Below, piece by piece: positions 1 to 8,572 of a DNA stretch of 64,000 bases. Both the position numbers and the translations under genes were made by a program. The first letter of the stretch is position 1, and each line of letters starts with the position of its first letter. Below the pieces are notes generated by a model. That model was not told the DNA's origin and did not search any database. It worked only from the letters and a program-made list of their open reading frames with translations. The DNA comes from an uncultured Ruminococcus sp. (GTDB lineage Bacteria > Bacillota > Clostridia > Oscillospirales > Acutalibacteraceae). Location: the NCBI GenBank assembly GCA_910585865.1, contig CAJUGO010000004.1, positions 67,520 through 131,519 of the forward strand, given 5' to 3'.

Positions 1-1129
1 TAAGAATACCGGACATAGAGAGAATTGTATACGGGATACCTACCCAGCAGTTTACTATGATTACCGTCATTCGCGCCAAAAATGCCGAGTCATTCAAAAA
101 TTGTATTTCAACATTTGAACCCGTAATATTTGAAAGCAAAATGTTAATTGCACCGTTTGTCTGGAGCATCTGATTCATAAGAAGAAGTGAAACGAACTGA
201 GGAACAGCAATTGTAATAACAAAAAGTGTTCTCCACAATGCTTTAAATTTAATACCCTTCTTATTAATCATAAGAGCAAAAATCATACCAAGGATGTAGT
301 TGGAGAAAGTAGCAGCTACAGCCCAGATAAGCGTCCACTCAGTAAGCTCAATAAATGTTTTAGCTCTTCTTGCACTGTCTACAACATTAAAAAGCGAAGC
401 AAGGTTATCAAATCCAACCCATGTAAACAGCGTACCCGGAGGCAAATGCTGCATATCATAGTTTGTAAATGCAATCAAAATCATAAATATGAGCGGCAAA
501 ATATTGAATATGCCGATCATAAGCACAGGGAAAGACAAAAGCGTGATATGGTACTTTCCATCCAGGAAATCCTTTACATCAGCTTTTAAAGTAGTAGGCT
601 TTTCACCATTAGCTATCATAATCTGATGCTTGTAAGCATCCTTGATGTTCGCGATATAAATCGCAAACACGACTACAGTAATAACAATCGACAATACCGA
701 ATAAAGCAAAATCAGCATTGAGTTATCACCGGGAACCGTTTGAGGAATAACTCCGTTAATATACTCTGTATGTGCCTTTACAACGCCAAGGGTTCCAAAA
801 TCCTTGAGGTAATTCCAGCCAAAGAAAACCATATAGAGTATGTATAATACTTCTGAAAGGAAAAACAGAATTCCTTTGTAGTATTTACCCTTGTGCAGAT
901 CGCCCACACCAAAGATTAAATACGAAAGTTTTGTTGCCCAGTCACCTTTTACAAAGGTTTTGCCGTAATTGGCAAAGCCCTTGCCTACACCAGTAAAGAA
1001 CTTAACGATAGCTCTGCCGATAGCCTTAAAAAAGCTGACAACGGCATGAGGAATATTAAGGATAAACTTTTTGAAATTATAGGCAAATCTCTGGAAAGGG
1101 TTGAGCTGTTTGTATTCAACGAATGTCAT
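1..1129 (-). CDS. Sugar ABC transporter permease, MalF type (3' end cut by window)
   Basis: This is an inner-membrane permease of a carbohydrate ABC importer, which would pair with a second (MalG-type) permease and the binding lipoprotein encoded just upstream. The 376 visible codons begin MTFVEYKQLNPFQRF and contain several hydrophobic segments. The last visible residues (VNCWVGIPYTILSMSGIL) are the stretch that precedes the EAA loop contacting the ATPase, so the EAA motif and the C-terminus lie outside the window. A long soluble N-terminal part precedes the core, as in MalF-like proteins. It follows the binding-protein gene on the same strand and probably shares its promoter. The substrate is inferred as maltodextrin or a related oligosaccharide. 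Confidence 0.88.
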   Translation of the reverse strand, partial: MTFVEYKQLNPFQRFAYNFKKFILNIPHAVVSFFKAIGRAIVKFFTGVGKGFANYGKTFVKGDWATKLSYLIFGVGDLHKGKYYKGILFFLSEVLYILYMVFFGWNYLKDFGTLGVVKAHTEYINGVIPQTVPGDNSMLILLYSVLSIVITVVVFAIYIANIKDAYKHQIMIANGEKPTTLKADVKDFLDGKYHITLLSFPVLMIGIFNILPLIFMILIAFTNYDMQHLPPGTLFTWVGFDNLASLFNVVDSARRAKTFIELTEWTLIWAVAATFSNYILGMIFALMINKKGIKFKALWRTLFVITIAVPQFVSLLLMNQMLQTNGAINILLSNITGSNVEIQFLNDSAFLARMTVIIVNCWVGIPYTILSMSGIL

Positions 1130-1168
1130 ACGCACTCTCCTTAGTATAGTTTGCAAATCCTTCTTAAA

Positions 1169-1239
1169 ATACACCAAACTAATAATATCTTTTACGCTAT
1201 CCGTATATTCTGTAATAAAACATTATTTGTTTGGTGTAT
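1169..1239. repeat. Long inverted repeat between binding-protein and permease genes
   Basis: Arms 1169-1186 and 1222-1239 match at 17 of 18 positions around a 35-nt loop. In the minus-strand transcript this would fold just before the permease gene. It is likely an mRNA-stabilising or attenuating hairpin that keeps binding protein more abundant than permease (inference). Confidence 0.6.
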
Positions 1240-1268
1240 AAACAAACAGAATGTCTGTGATAACGCAG

Positions 1269-1287
1269 CGGTTTTACCGCAAAACCG
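1269..1287. repeat. Short inverted repeat in the binding-protein/permease gap
   Basis: CGGTTTT and AAAACCG form a perfect 7-bp stem with a 5-nt loop. It lies between the larger inverted repeat and the GC-rich hairpin, so the gap carries three consecutive stem-loops on the minus-strand transcript. Confidence 0.5.
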
Positions 1288-1292
1288 TTTGC

Positions 1293-1326
1293 TTGCGGGG
1301 CGCTCTGCAAACAGAACACCCCGCAA
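1293..1326 (-). terminator. GC-rich hairpin after the sugar-binding protein gene (partial terminator or 3' stabiliser)
   Basis: TTGCGGGG at 1293-1300 pairs perfectly with CCCCGCAA at 1319-1326 over an 18-nt loop, about 35 nt past the stop of the binding-protein gene. No U-run follows on the minus strand, so it is more likely a 3'-end protecting hairpin than a complete intrinsic terminator. Confidence 0.45.
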
Positions 1327-1361
1327 ATCAACCTTAAAATGTCGTTTAAATAAGCCTTAAA

Positions 1362-2711
1362 TTAGCCTTCGTCACGAACATTTGCAATTGTATCCTGGAG
1401 AAGCTTCTTAATTGCTGCTGCATCTGAAGGATTGCAGTCATCAGCAATAAGCTTGTTGCCGAGGTTACCCATTGGATTCCAGAATGTTGAAGCAATATTT
1501 ACCTGAGCACATGAGTTTTCTGACTGCTCCTTGATAGCATTGAGAACGATGCTGTCTGTAACAACCTTATTCTCCTGTACTTTTGTATTTGAAGGACCCC
1601 ATCCGAGCTTTTCTGCTCTCTGAAGCTGACACTCTTCACCAGCAAGGTAGTGAGCAAGAATCTGAGCTGTTGCAGGGAATTTAGAAGAACCGTTTACACC
1701 GAGGTATTTGTAGCCGTGCATAGAGATGAGCTGCTTCTCCTCATCACCAACCTTAATTGTAGGAAGCTTAGCAGCGCCGAACTTGTCGCCAAGAGCCTTC
1801 TGGTTAGAAGCTGTATCCCAAGAACCGTCGATACCTGCGCCGGTCTTGCCGTTTGTGAAGCCTGAAGCAATGTTAGCTACATCAAGTGACTGGAATGTAC
1901 CCTTGTAGTCTTTAATAAGCTGAGCGAATGCCTGAAGTGTCTTAACAGCCTCATCCTCGTTATAATCAACAAACTTCTGAGTAAGTCCGTCATCTTCAAG
2001 ACCGTCAATCTTAACACCAGCAGTGAAAGCAAAAGTACAAGCATAGAAGCCGTCTCCTGCGTTCATAATAAACTTTTTATCAGCAGCCTTACAAGCCTCG
2101 AGAACACCTTCAAGTGTCTTAGCCTGATCCTCTGAAACTACTGTGTTATCATATACAAGATAATAACCGTTATCGTTTGTCTCAGGATAAGCATAGAGAG
2201 TATCTTCTTTTGTCTGAGGATTCTTAAGAGTACCTGCTTTAATTGTATCCTTAGAGTTAGCAGCTGCAACTGCATCCTTAAATGCAACCTCTGCAATTAC
2301 GCCGGCATCAACGAGTTTGTTGAGCTGGTCACTTGGGAAGCTGAATACGTCAGCAGCAACTGTTGCGTCATTAAGCATCTGAGTAGCAGCATCGCTTTCG
2401 CCCTGTGCCACAACTGAAATTTCTTTAAACTTTTTATTAGGATAAGCTTTCTTGAAAGCCTCAATCTGCTCTTTTACAAGGCTTACAGCTGCGTCAGGAG
2501 CCCATACTTTAAGTGTGATTGGCTTAGCATCCGTACCTTCGTCTCCAAAATAGCTTTCATCTACGATTGAACCTTCAACCTTTGCAGCGCCGCCGCCTGA
2601 ACCTTCGCCTGAACCCTCAGGTGCTTTTGAAGAACCATCTCCGCCGCCGCAGCCGACTAATGCTGTAGCAGTCATCATACCTGCCAATAAAATGGCGATA
2701 ATCTTTTTCAT
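1362..2711 (-). CDS. Extracellular sugar-binding lipoprotein (MalE type, ABC importer)
   Basis: This is a substrate-binding lipoprotein that would deliver a maltose/maltodextrin-type sugar to the permease encoded downstream. The chosen ATG gives MKKIIAILLAGMMTATALVGC, a lipoprotein signal peptide ending in a lipobox whose Cys is the anchor; a Gly/Ser-rich linker follows. It is preceded by AGAGGG at good spacing. An upstream in-frame ATG would add about 41 residues ahead of the signal peptide and also overlap the promoter, so it was rejected. The mature part (about 430 residues) has the solute-binding-protein layout, with KPITLKVWAPDAAVSLVKEQ early and GWGPSNTKV late. It has its own strong promoter. 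Confidence 0.9.
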   Translation of the reverse strand: MKKIIAILLAGMMTATALVGCGGGDGSSKAPEGSGEGSGGGAAKVEGSIVDESYFGDEGTDAKPITLKVWAPDAAVSLVKEQIEAFKKAYPNKKFKEISVVAQGESDAATQMLNDATVAADVFSFPSDQLNKLVDAGVIAEVAFKDAVAAANSKDTIKAGTLKNPQTKEDTLYAYPETNDNGYYLVYDNTVVSEDQAKTLEGVLEACKAADKKFIMNAGDGFYACTFAFTAGVKIDGLEDDGLTQKFVDYNEDEAVKTLQAFAQLIKDYKGTFQSLDVANIASGFTNGKTGAGIDGSWDTASNQKALGDKFGAAKLPTIKVGDEEKQLISMHGYKYLGVNGSSKFPATAQILAHYLAGEECQLQRAEKLGWGPSNTKVQENKVVTDSIVLNAIKEQSENSCAQVNIASTFWNPMGNLGNKLIADDCNPSDAAAIKKLLQDTIANVRDEG

Positions 2712-2773
2712 TGGAAAATCCCTCTTTCTAAAATATTTGTTGTTTCCTTTACGGATTTCTCTTATGGAGCAAT

Positions 2774-2787
2774 ATGCACAAATGCAT
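2774..2787. promoter_or_regulatory. Small palindrome just downstream of the binding-protein promoter
   Basis: ATGCA-CAAA-TGCAT lies about 20 nt downstream of the -10 box, where a LacI-family sugar repressor operator would be expected. The spacing and core do not match a named consensus, so the operator role is a guess. Confidence 0.3.
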
Positions 2788-2805
2788 CCTTTGTCCACTA
2801 CATAA

Positions 2806-2834
2806 ATCATATCAAAAAATCGCCCAAATTTCAA
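2806..2834 (-). promoter_or_regulatory. Sigma-A promoter of the sugar-transport operon
   Basis: On the minus strand TTGAAA (2829-2834) and TATGAT (2806-2811) are separated by exactly 17 bp. The predicted start near 2799 gives a leader of about 88 nt. Confidence 0.8.
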
Positions 2835-2983
2835 CTACCTTTGTACTTTTTATCTATGTTGTTAAAATATTAAAAAATATTTGTATACTTTGACATAATT
2901 ATTTAGGCAATTTTATTTTTTGCACATTTTATTAAGTTATTTATTGTATATTTTGCCAAGTAACCTATTGTGAAAAACCACCA

Positions 2984-3015
2984 ATGATTAATGCTTAAAG
3001 TTAAGCGTTAATCAT
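2984..3015. repeat. Hairpin in the divergent intergenic region
   Basis: Two 15-nt arms (2984-2998 and 3001-3015) pair with one G-U and almost no loop. The hairpin sits between two divergent promoters, so it terminates no visible gene. The rest of the 2835-3155 stretch is AT-rich with no gene I can support. Confidence 0.4.
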
Positions 3016-3155
3016 AAAAATTTATTTTGTTTTGTTAAAATCAGCTGTTTTACATTATATCCGAAAATTTTTCGTATAAATTCACCAATTGTCAATTTAT
3101 CATAAAATTTCATTTTTTATTTACGATTAATTTTTAATTTTTTCTTTATATTAAG

Positions 3156-3184
3156 TTGTAATAATTAGATATAATTGGTATAAT
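3156..3184 (+). promoter_or_regulatory. Sigma-A promoter of the MurE-like gene
   Basis: TTGTAA and TATAAT are separated by 17 bp. The start would fall near 3191, giving a leader of about 45 nt before GGAG and the ATG. Confidence 0.75.
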
Positions 3185-3235
3185 TAGTATATACGCTGCA
3201 TTATAAGAATTTTTTAACAGAAACGGAGTGCAAAT

Positions 3236-4696
3236 ATGAAACTCAAGAATTTGCTTATAAACCTGGAGTATACAACGGTGAATGACGGCAACCCCGAAAT
3301 TGAGGATATTATATATAATTCCCGCAAAGTATTTAAGGGCACTGTATTTGTTTGTCTGAAAGGCTATACATCCGACGCTCACAAATTTGCAGAAATGGCT
3401 GTTGAAAAAGGAGCGTCGGCGCTAGTCATCAGCGACGACCTTGATTTTAATGTTCCCAAAAATGTCGCGGTTATAAAAACCGACGATACCCGAAAAGCGC
3501 TTGCGCTAATGAGCGTTGAATTTTTCGGTCATCCTGCCGACGAACTTTATACTGTTGCCATTACCGGAACAAAAGGAAAAACTACCACTGCAGCCATGAC
3601 AGCCGAAATTTTTGAACAGGCGGGAATAAAAACAGGAATTATAGGCACTCTGGGTATTGTATACGACGGCAAAACAATAAAAACAGACAACACGACGCCC
3701 GAATCATATGAAGTTCAAAAATCAATAAGAAACATGATTGACGCAGGCTGCAAGGCAATGGTAATTGAAGCGTCTTCAATAGGACTTAAACACAGCAGGA
3801 TTGAAGGAGTTAATTTTGATGCAGGTATATTTACAAACTTCTCCGATGATCATATCGGCGGCGTTGAACATAAGGATTTAGAGGAATATTTATTCTGCAA
3901 AAGTCTGTTGTTCCGTCAATGCAAATTTGCCGCGGCAAATATAGATGATCCAAACTGGCAAAAAATCACCCGTGACTCGTCGTCTCCCGTACTTACTTTT
4001 GGTTTTAATAAAAACGCTGAGTTAAGGGCAAAAAATGACTGTCTTCTGTCAGACAACGGATTTATAGGAATACATTTTGAAACAGAAGGAATCAAAGAAC
4101 TTTGTGTTGACGTTGGAATCCCCGGAAAATTTAACGTATATAATGCATTGGCAGCAATTGCCGCAGTTTCATTTTTTGATATTGATGAAGATGCAATTAT
4201 CAAAGGACTTAAAGCTGCAAGGGTAAAGGGCAGAGTGGAACCGATTAAAGTCCCGGGAAATTATACACTTCTCATTGATTATGCACATAATGCACTGTCA
4301 ATGGAAAATGTACTTACTACTCTTCGCCAGTACAATCCAAACAGACTTATTACGATGTTTGGCGCAGGCGGAAACCGACCAAAAGTACGCCGCTATGAGA
4401 TGGGTGAAGTTTCAGGCAGACTGTCGGATCTATCGGTTATTACAGAGGATAATTCCCGATTTGAGAATGTTATGGATATAATTGAGGATATAAAGACAGG
4501 AATTAATAAAACCAACGGAAAATATGTGGTAGTGCCCAACCGAAAAGATGCAATAAAGTATTGCATGGAAAACGCACAGGACGGTGATATTATCGTGCTT
4601 GCAGGCAAAGGGCATGAGGATTATCAGGAAATCAACGGAGTTAAATATCATATGGACGAAAGGGAACTGATAGCTGACATTTTAAACGGAAAGTAA
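3236..4696 (+). CDS. murE: MurE-like Mur ligase (UDP-MurNAc-tripeptide synthetase family)
   Basis: This is an ATP-dependent amide ligase of the cytoplasmic peptidoglycan pathway, which in the family adds the third amino acid to UDP-MurNAc-Ala-Glu. The Mur P-loop GTKGKTTT is at residues 111-118, LLIDYAHN at about 345-352 and the MurE signature GKGHEDYQ at about 458-465. The length of 486 is normal. Several usual MurE residues differ. SSHAL reads SSIGL at 180-184, and the THDHLDYH region reads SDDHIGGVEH near 203. The DNPR box that selects diaminopimelate reads DNSR at 405-408. Either this is a divergent MurE or a paralogue with another substrate. The gene is monocistronic, with its own promoter and terminator. 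Confidence 0.85.
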   Translation: MKLKNLLINLEYTTVNDGNPEIEDIIYNSRKVFKGTVFVCLKGYTSDAHKFAEMAVEKGASALVISDDLDFNVPKNVAVIKTDDTRKALALMSVEFFGHPADELYTVAITGTKGKTTTAAMTAEIFEQAGIKTGIIGTLGIVYDGKTIKTDNTTPESYEVQKSIRNMIDAGCKAMVIEASSIGLKHSRIEGVNFDAGIFTNFSDDHIGGVEHKDLEEYLFCKSLLFRQCKFAAANIDDPNWQKITRDSSSPVLTFGFNKNAELRAKNDCLLSDNGFIGIHFETEGIKELCVDVGIPGKFNVYNALAAIAAVSFFDIDEDAIIKGLKAARVKGRVEPIKVPGNYTLLIDYAHNALSMENVLTTLRQYNPNRLITMFGAGGNRPKVRRYEMGEVSGRLSDLSVITEDNSRFENVMDIIEDIKTGINKTNGKYVVVPNRKDAIKYCMENAQDGDIIVLAGKGHEDYQEINGVKYHMDERELIADILNGK

Positions 4697-4833
4697 CTGA
4701 GCCGCAGTTACTTTTACAAAGCAGCGCAATGCAGCATGCATTCAGGAAAACTTACTGAAATGAGCAAAACTCAGTGTACTGCTGTCTTGGGGCTGTTTTC
4801 TATAAAGTCAAGACAAATATAACAGACAGCTGC

Positions 4834-4869
4834 AAAAAGGTCACGGTTTTAATTTACCGTGACCTTTTT
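4834..4869. terminator. Bidirectional terminator between the MurE-like and aminotransferase genes
   Basis: A perfect 14-bp stem (4834-4847 with 4856-4869) is A-rich on one side and T-rich on the other, so it works in both directions for the convergent genes. Confidence 0.9.
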
Positions 4870-4889
4870 AAATATTGTAATATTGTAAT

Positions 4890-6140
4890 TTACAGCACTT
4901 CCGTTATTGACTGTTTTAATCTGGAAAGTCCGTCAAGAAGCACATCATCGGGAATTACTAAAGGAGGCATAATCTTTACAACCGATCCCTCTCTGCCCGC
5001 ACATTCACAGATAAGCTTTTTGTCAAAACATTTTTCTATTACTTTTTCGGAAAGTTCAGAGTTAATGCCGGCAAAATCAATTCCCCAGATAAGTCCGATT
5101 CCTCTAAGCTCAAGTCTTGAATCAAGCGGAAGAATTTCTTTTTCTGCAAATGCCTTTACCAATTCGCCCTTTCGTCTTGTTTCTGCTTCAACATCATTGT
5201 CAATAAGATAATCAATTGCCGCCGCACCTGCAACAAAAGAAAGCTGGTTGCCTCTAAATGTACCGTTATGCTCACCCGGCTTCCAGATGTCAAGCTCTTC
5301 TTTGTGCAGAACAATAGCCAGAGGCATTCCTATGCCGCCGATTGACTTGGACATTACCACTATATCGGGCGTGATATTCGCCCTTTCAAAAGAGAAAAAT
5401 GTACCGCTTCGGCAGCAGCCAATCTGAATATCATCAACAATCATTAAAATATCATTGCGCGTGCAAAAATCTCTTACATCCTGCAAAAATTTATCATCAA
5501 ATACCCTTATTCCGCCCTCAGCCTGAACTGTTTCCATAACCAGAGCAGCAGGTTTTTCGACGCCCGAATGGTCATCATCAATAAGCATCTGCATGTATTT
5601 AACCACATCCATTCCCTCTACCATATAAGGAGCCGGAATGTGTGTGCAATCTGTAAGTGTTGCACCGGCGCCGTTTCTGGCATACATTTCGGACGTAAGC
5701 GAAAGAGCACCGGCTGTCATGCCGTGAAAGCAGCCCATAAATGCAAAAATATTTCTTCTGCCGGTCATTTTTCTTGCAAGCTTCATTGCCGCTTCAACAG
5801 CATTTGTTCCCGTAGGACCCGTAAACTGAATTCTGTATTTATAGCCGCGAGGCTCAATAATCTTTTTTTCAAGCGCATCAATAAAGTCGCGTTTTGGAAC
5901 AGTATACATATCAAGTGCATGAATAATCCCGTCAGTTGACAGATACTCAACAACCTTATTTTTAATATAATCATTGTTATGACCATAATTTACTGCGCCT
6001 GCACCACAGAAAAAATCTATATATTCCTCACCGCTTTCGTCTGTCATAACAGCTCCCTTTGCATCTGTAAATACAGTAGGAAAATGCCTGCAATATGACC
6101 TAACAGACGACTCGTACTTTTCAAATGTATTTGTTTTCAT
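4890..6140 (-). CDS. ectB: Class III aminotransferase, diaminobutyrate-2-oxoglutarate type (EctB-like)
   Basis: This PLP enzyme is predicted to convert aspartate semialdehyde and glutamate to L-2,4-diaminobutyrate. EctB-like signatures run through it: VRSYCRHFPTVF, FFCGAGAVNYGHNN, GPTGTNAVEAAMKLARK, FHGMTAGALSLT, and MVMSKSIGGIGMPLA around the PLP lysine. The second of two close ATGs is used because GAGGG lies 7 nt before it. Length (416) fits the family. It is the last gene of a five-gene minus-strand operon. No ectA or ectC accompanies it, so ectoine is unlikely to be made from this locus; diaminobutyrate may serve another purpose. A different omega-aminotransferase specificity cannot be excluded. 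Confidence 0.83.
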   Translation of the reverse strand: MKTNTFEKYESSVRSYCRHFPTVFTDAKGAVMTDESGEEYIDFFCGAGAVNYGHNNDYIKNKVVEYLSTDGIIHALDMYTVPKRDFIDALEKKIIEPRGYKYRIQFTGPTGTNAVEAAMKLARKMTGRRNIFAFMGCFHGMTAGALSLTSEMYARNGAGATLTDCTHIPAPYMVEGMDVVKYMQMLIDDDHSGVEKPAALVMETVQAEGGIRVFDDKFLQDVRDFCTRNDILMIVDDIQIGCCRSGTFFSFERANITPDIVVMSKSIGGIGMPLAIVLHKEELDIWKPGEHNGTFRGNQLSFVAGAAAIDYLIDNDVEAETRRKGELVKAFAEKEILPLDSRLELRGIGLIWGIDFAGINSELSEKVIEKCFDKKLICECAGREGSVVKIMPPLVIPDDVLLDGLSRLKQSITEVL

Positions 6141-6161
6141 AATCATACCCTCGCAATAATA

Positions 6162-6584
6162 TTATTTTGGGACACAGATTTTGCTGTTTGCTCTTATATA
6201 TCCTCCAACTGGACCTTGCATAATTGCCTCAATCTGCTCCGGTTCATCGGGAAGCAGAACAAGCACCTGATTTTGTGCCCTCAAAACAAACCCGTCATCA
6301 CCAAACTCATTTTTAAGTTTTTTGCAGTCATCTATTGAAATATCCGCAACAGCTTTTGAAATTATGCTTACTATCCCTTTGTCATCTCCAAAACCCAATC
6401 CGCCAATGACAAACACTATATTATACTTTCTGAAAGCATCTGTCAAAAATATACCCAGCCCCTCGCTGTCTGTAGCAAACAATGTCTGTACAAGCTCAAG
6501 GTCAAGTTCCGAAAAACTTTTTTGCAAAGCTCTTTCACAAAACGATGTTTTGCGTGCAGCGTAAAAAATAAGCTTGCAATTCAA
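6162..6584 (-). CDS. Small MoCF/CinA-like fold protein, function unknown
   Basis: This 140-residue protein looks like a stand-alone MoCF (molybdopterin-binding/CinA N-terminal) fold. IVFVIGGLGFGDDKG near residues 55-70 matches the GGLG-x-x-x-DD motif of that family, and VLVLLPDEPEQIEAIM near 108-123 matches the region where CinA proteins have a LPG-x-P-x-E loop. It starts with TTG; AGGAGG lies 9 nt upstream, inside the last codons of the sortase gene. Only 2 nt separate it from the sortase fusion, whose own N-terminus looks like a relative of this protein, so the two probably act together. Enzymatic activity is unproven. Confidence 0.65.
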   Translation of the reverse strand: MNCKLIFYAARKTSFCERALQKSFSELDLELVQTLFATDSEGLGIFLTDAFRKYNIVFVIGGLGFGDDKGIVSIISKAVADISIDDCKKLKNEFGDDGFVLRAQNQVLVLLPDEPEQIEAIMQGPVGGYIRANSKICVPK

Positions 6585-6586
6585 AC

Positions 6587-8572
6587 TTAAACGCCTCCTT
6601 GTGCCTGATCATACTGAGGTTTAAGCTTTGCTTCAAAGCTCGGTGCAATTGTAAGATCACAGACCACATTGCTGTAATCAAGCTGCCAGCCCTTAAATAT
6701 ATAGTCATAGTATTCATCACTCGGTTTTGTCGGATTTTTCGGAGCTTTAGCCGCCTTTCCGTACTCAACCTTCTGAGTATTAATAACACTTCCGTCATAG
6801 TTAAGGAAAGTTACATTACAGTACACCTTAGCCTGTGTTGTGGGCTGAACTCTTTGGGTAACAGGCTGACCGCTCTTATCTGTAGGCGCAGTTGATTCGT
6901 CAACAGGCTTCTGAACTTTCTGGTTTTTAAAATCATAGTCGCCGTTGTACCAGTCAATCTGACCCTTTTCATAAGCTGTACAGAAATCGGTCACAGCCGG
7001 ACGGCTGCCGCCGTATGCAGAATAGTAAACCTCCGGCCATACCGGATTTTTATTAAGGCTTGCCTTTGAAACATCAACCTTTTTTGATTCGCCTACCCTG
7101 ACCTTCCGTGCAACAACAACCGTTCTGAAATTTGTAAATTCGTAGGAACAGGTTGAAAGCGTAATAAGCTCATCATCCTCATTTACATCAACAGGGCAAT
7201 TAAAAAGAGAACGAACGCGAACATTATACACATAATTCATAAAATCTTTTTCGTTCTGGAAGTTGCCAATCATATAGTTAAAAAATTCTCCGTGCGTCGA
7301 CAATGTATTCGTTTTAAACACGGAAATAATCTTATATGTTCCGTCACCGTCGGGAGTATCAAACCTAATTACAGGAGTTTTTTTATAAAAGTCAAGATTT
7401 CCTGTTGTTCCGCCGTATTTCATCAGATCGCCGAACATTGAACCGTCCTGAATATGGTGACCGTGAATTACCGTATTTTTGCTGTCAGTCCCCTTTGTAC
7501 AGCGGTAATCAAGAAATATGCTTCCAAATGAATCGTAATCACCCTTGTAGTTATGGTTAAGATAATACTGACCGTTTCTATCGTCAGATTTGTGCCAAAG
7601 CACAGGGTAGTCAACCTGTGTATTTTTCATCTGAATCCATCCGACAATTTCGTCATTTATTTTCAGAAGCTTTTTCCAATTTATTTTATCATCAACAGCA
7701 GGCTTTTTATCACCGCTTTTGTCATCCTCTATTCCATGTGCAATTCTCTGGATTTCACCATTAAGCTCTGCATTTCTGAAACTTAAATACACCATATTGT
7801 AAAAAAGCAGGGAAAGCGCAACCAGAAAGACTAAAAACGACGCAATTGCCACACTTTTGCGTGTAATCTCCTTTGCACCGTCTCCTTTCATAGGAATAAA
7901 CTGATTTGCAAATCCGGTTTTTGCGGGCACAAATTCCTTTTTGCTGAAGCCTCCCGGATAATCCCCGGCAGAATTTTCAAAATTTTCCTTAGTTCTTACA
8001 CAGGCAAGACATACCATATCGGCAATATCTTCTCCCGTTAAAGATGCCTTTGGCAAAACCGCAACACGCATTCCCCGGTACATAAAGCAATAACCTTTAA
8101 AGCTTCTGCCGAAATCACCGAGACTAAAGATTTTTGACTTCTTTTTAAATACTCTGAACTCTTCGGCAAGCTCGTCAAGCTCCTCCCTAGAAGCACCTCT
8201 CTTTTTTGCATCAGCAAATGCCCTGTTCCTTTTCTTCCAATAATCTTTCGGTACAGGTTCGTTTTCACTGCGTTCGGCATTAGCCACAACCTCAGCGAAA
8301 TTCTTTTTAAAAGAAGTACTGTCAATCGTATTAAGAGCCTCTGCAATAACAATAATATCGGGCTTTTTTGCATATTTTGCACATTCATTAAGCAAAGCTG
8401 TTATTTTAGATGCTCTGATAGGCGTGCTTCTAATGCTGTTAAGCGAAAAACCATTTTTGGAAAGCTTATTTTCAATTGAATCATTATAATCCGACAGATC
8501 GGGTAAACCGGTCTTGCTTCTGACAGACAAAATTTCAATATCCACGCCTGCTGCCCCCTTTACATTATTCAT
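6587..8572 (-). CDS. Membrane class B-type sortase with N-terminal MoCF-like domain and C-terminal InlB-type repeat
   Basis: This is a transpeptidase-like protein with an unusual layout. Residues about 1-200 resemble a degenerate MoCF/CinA domain (PDIIVIAEALNTID near 71-84, MRVAVLPKASLTGEDIADMV near 168-187). One transmembrane helix follows at about 240-263, then a sortase domain at about 295-495. The sortase carries catalytic His372 in VIHGHH, Cys475 in TLSTC and Arg483 in NFRTVV, the class B arrangement. After a Thr/Pro-rich linker comes an InlB B-repeat-like module (VTFLNYDGSVINTQKVEYGK onward, about 580-640). The start overlaps the thiI stop by 8 nt; a GTG nine codons in, preceded by GGGGG, is an alternative. 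With the helix after the first domain, that domain should be cytoplasmic and the sortase extracellular. Confidence 0.85.
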   Translation of the reverse strand: MNNVKGAAGVDIEILSVRSKTGLPDLSDYNDSIENKLSKNGFSLNSIRSTPIRASKITALLNECAKYAKKPDIIVIAEALNTIDSTSFKKNFAEVVANAERSENEPVPKDYWKKRNRAFADAKKRGASREELDELAEEFRVFKKKSKIFSLGDFGRSFKGYCFMYRGMRVAVLPKASLTGEDIADMVCLACVRTKENFENSAGDYPGGFSKKEFVPAKTGFANQFIPMKGDGAKEITRKSVAIASFLVFLVALSLLFYNMVYLSFRNAELNGEIQRIAHGIEDDKSGDKKPAVDDKINWKKLLKINDEIVGWIQMKNTQVDYPVLWHKSDDRNGQYYLNHNYKGDYDSFGSIFLDYRCTKGTDSKNTVIHGHHIQDGSMFGDLMKYGGTTGNLDFYKKTPVIRFDTPDGDGTYKIISVFKTNTLSTHGEFFNYMIGNFQNEKDFMNYVYNVRVRSLFNCPVDVNEDDELITLSTCSYEFTNFRTVVVARKVRVGESKKVDVSKASLNKNPVWPEVYYSAYGGSRPAVTDFCTAYEKGQIDWYNGDYDFKNQKVQKPVDESTAPTDKSGQPVTQRVQPTTQAKVYCNVTFLNYDGSVINTQKVEYGKAAKAPKNPTKPSDEYYDYIFKGWQLDYSNVVCDLTIAPSFEAKLKPQYDQAQGGV

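Noticed and set aside
4774..5211. 145-codon plus-strand frame running through the terminator at 4834-4869 into the EctB-like gene
   Set aside because: It crosses a perfect terminator and is mostly antisense to the aminotransferase.
5568..5939. 123-codon plus-strand frame inside the EctB-like gene
   Set aside because: Antisense and Cys/His-rich as expected from the complement of a real gene.
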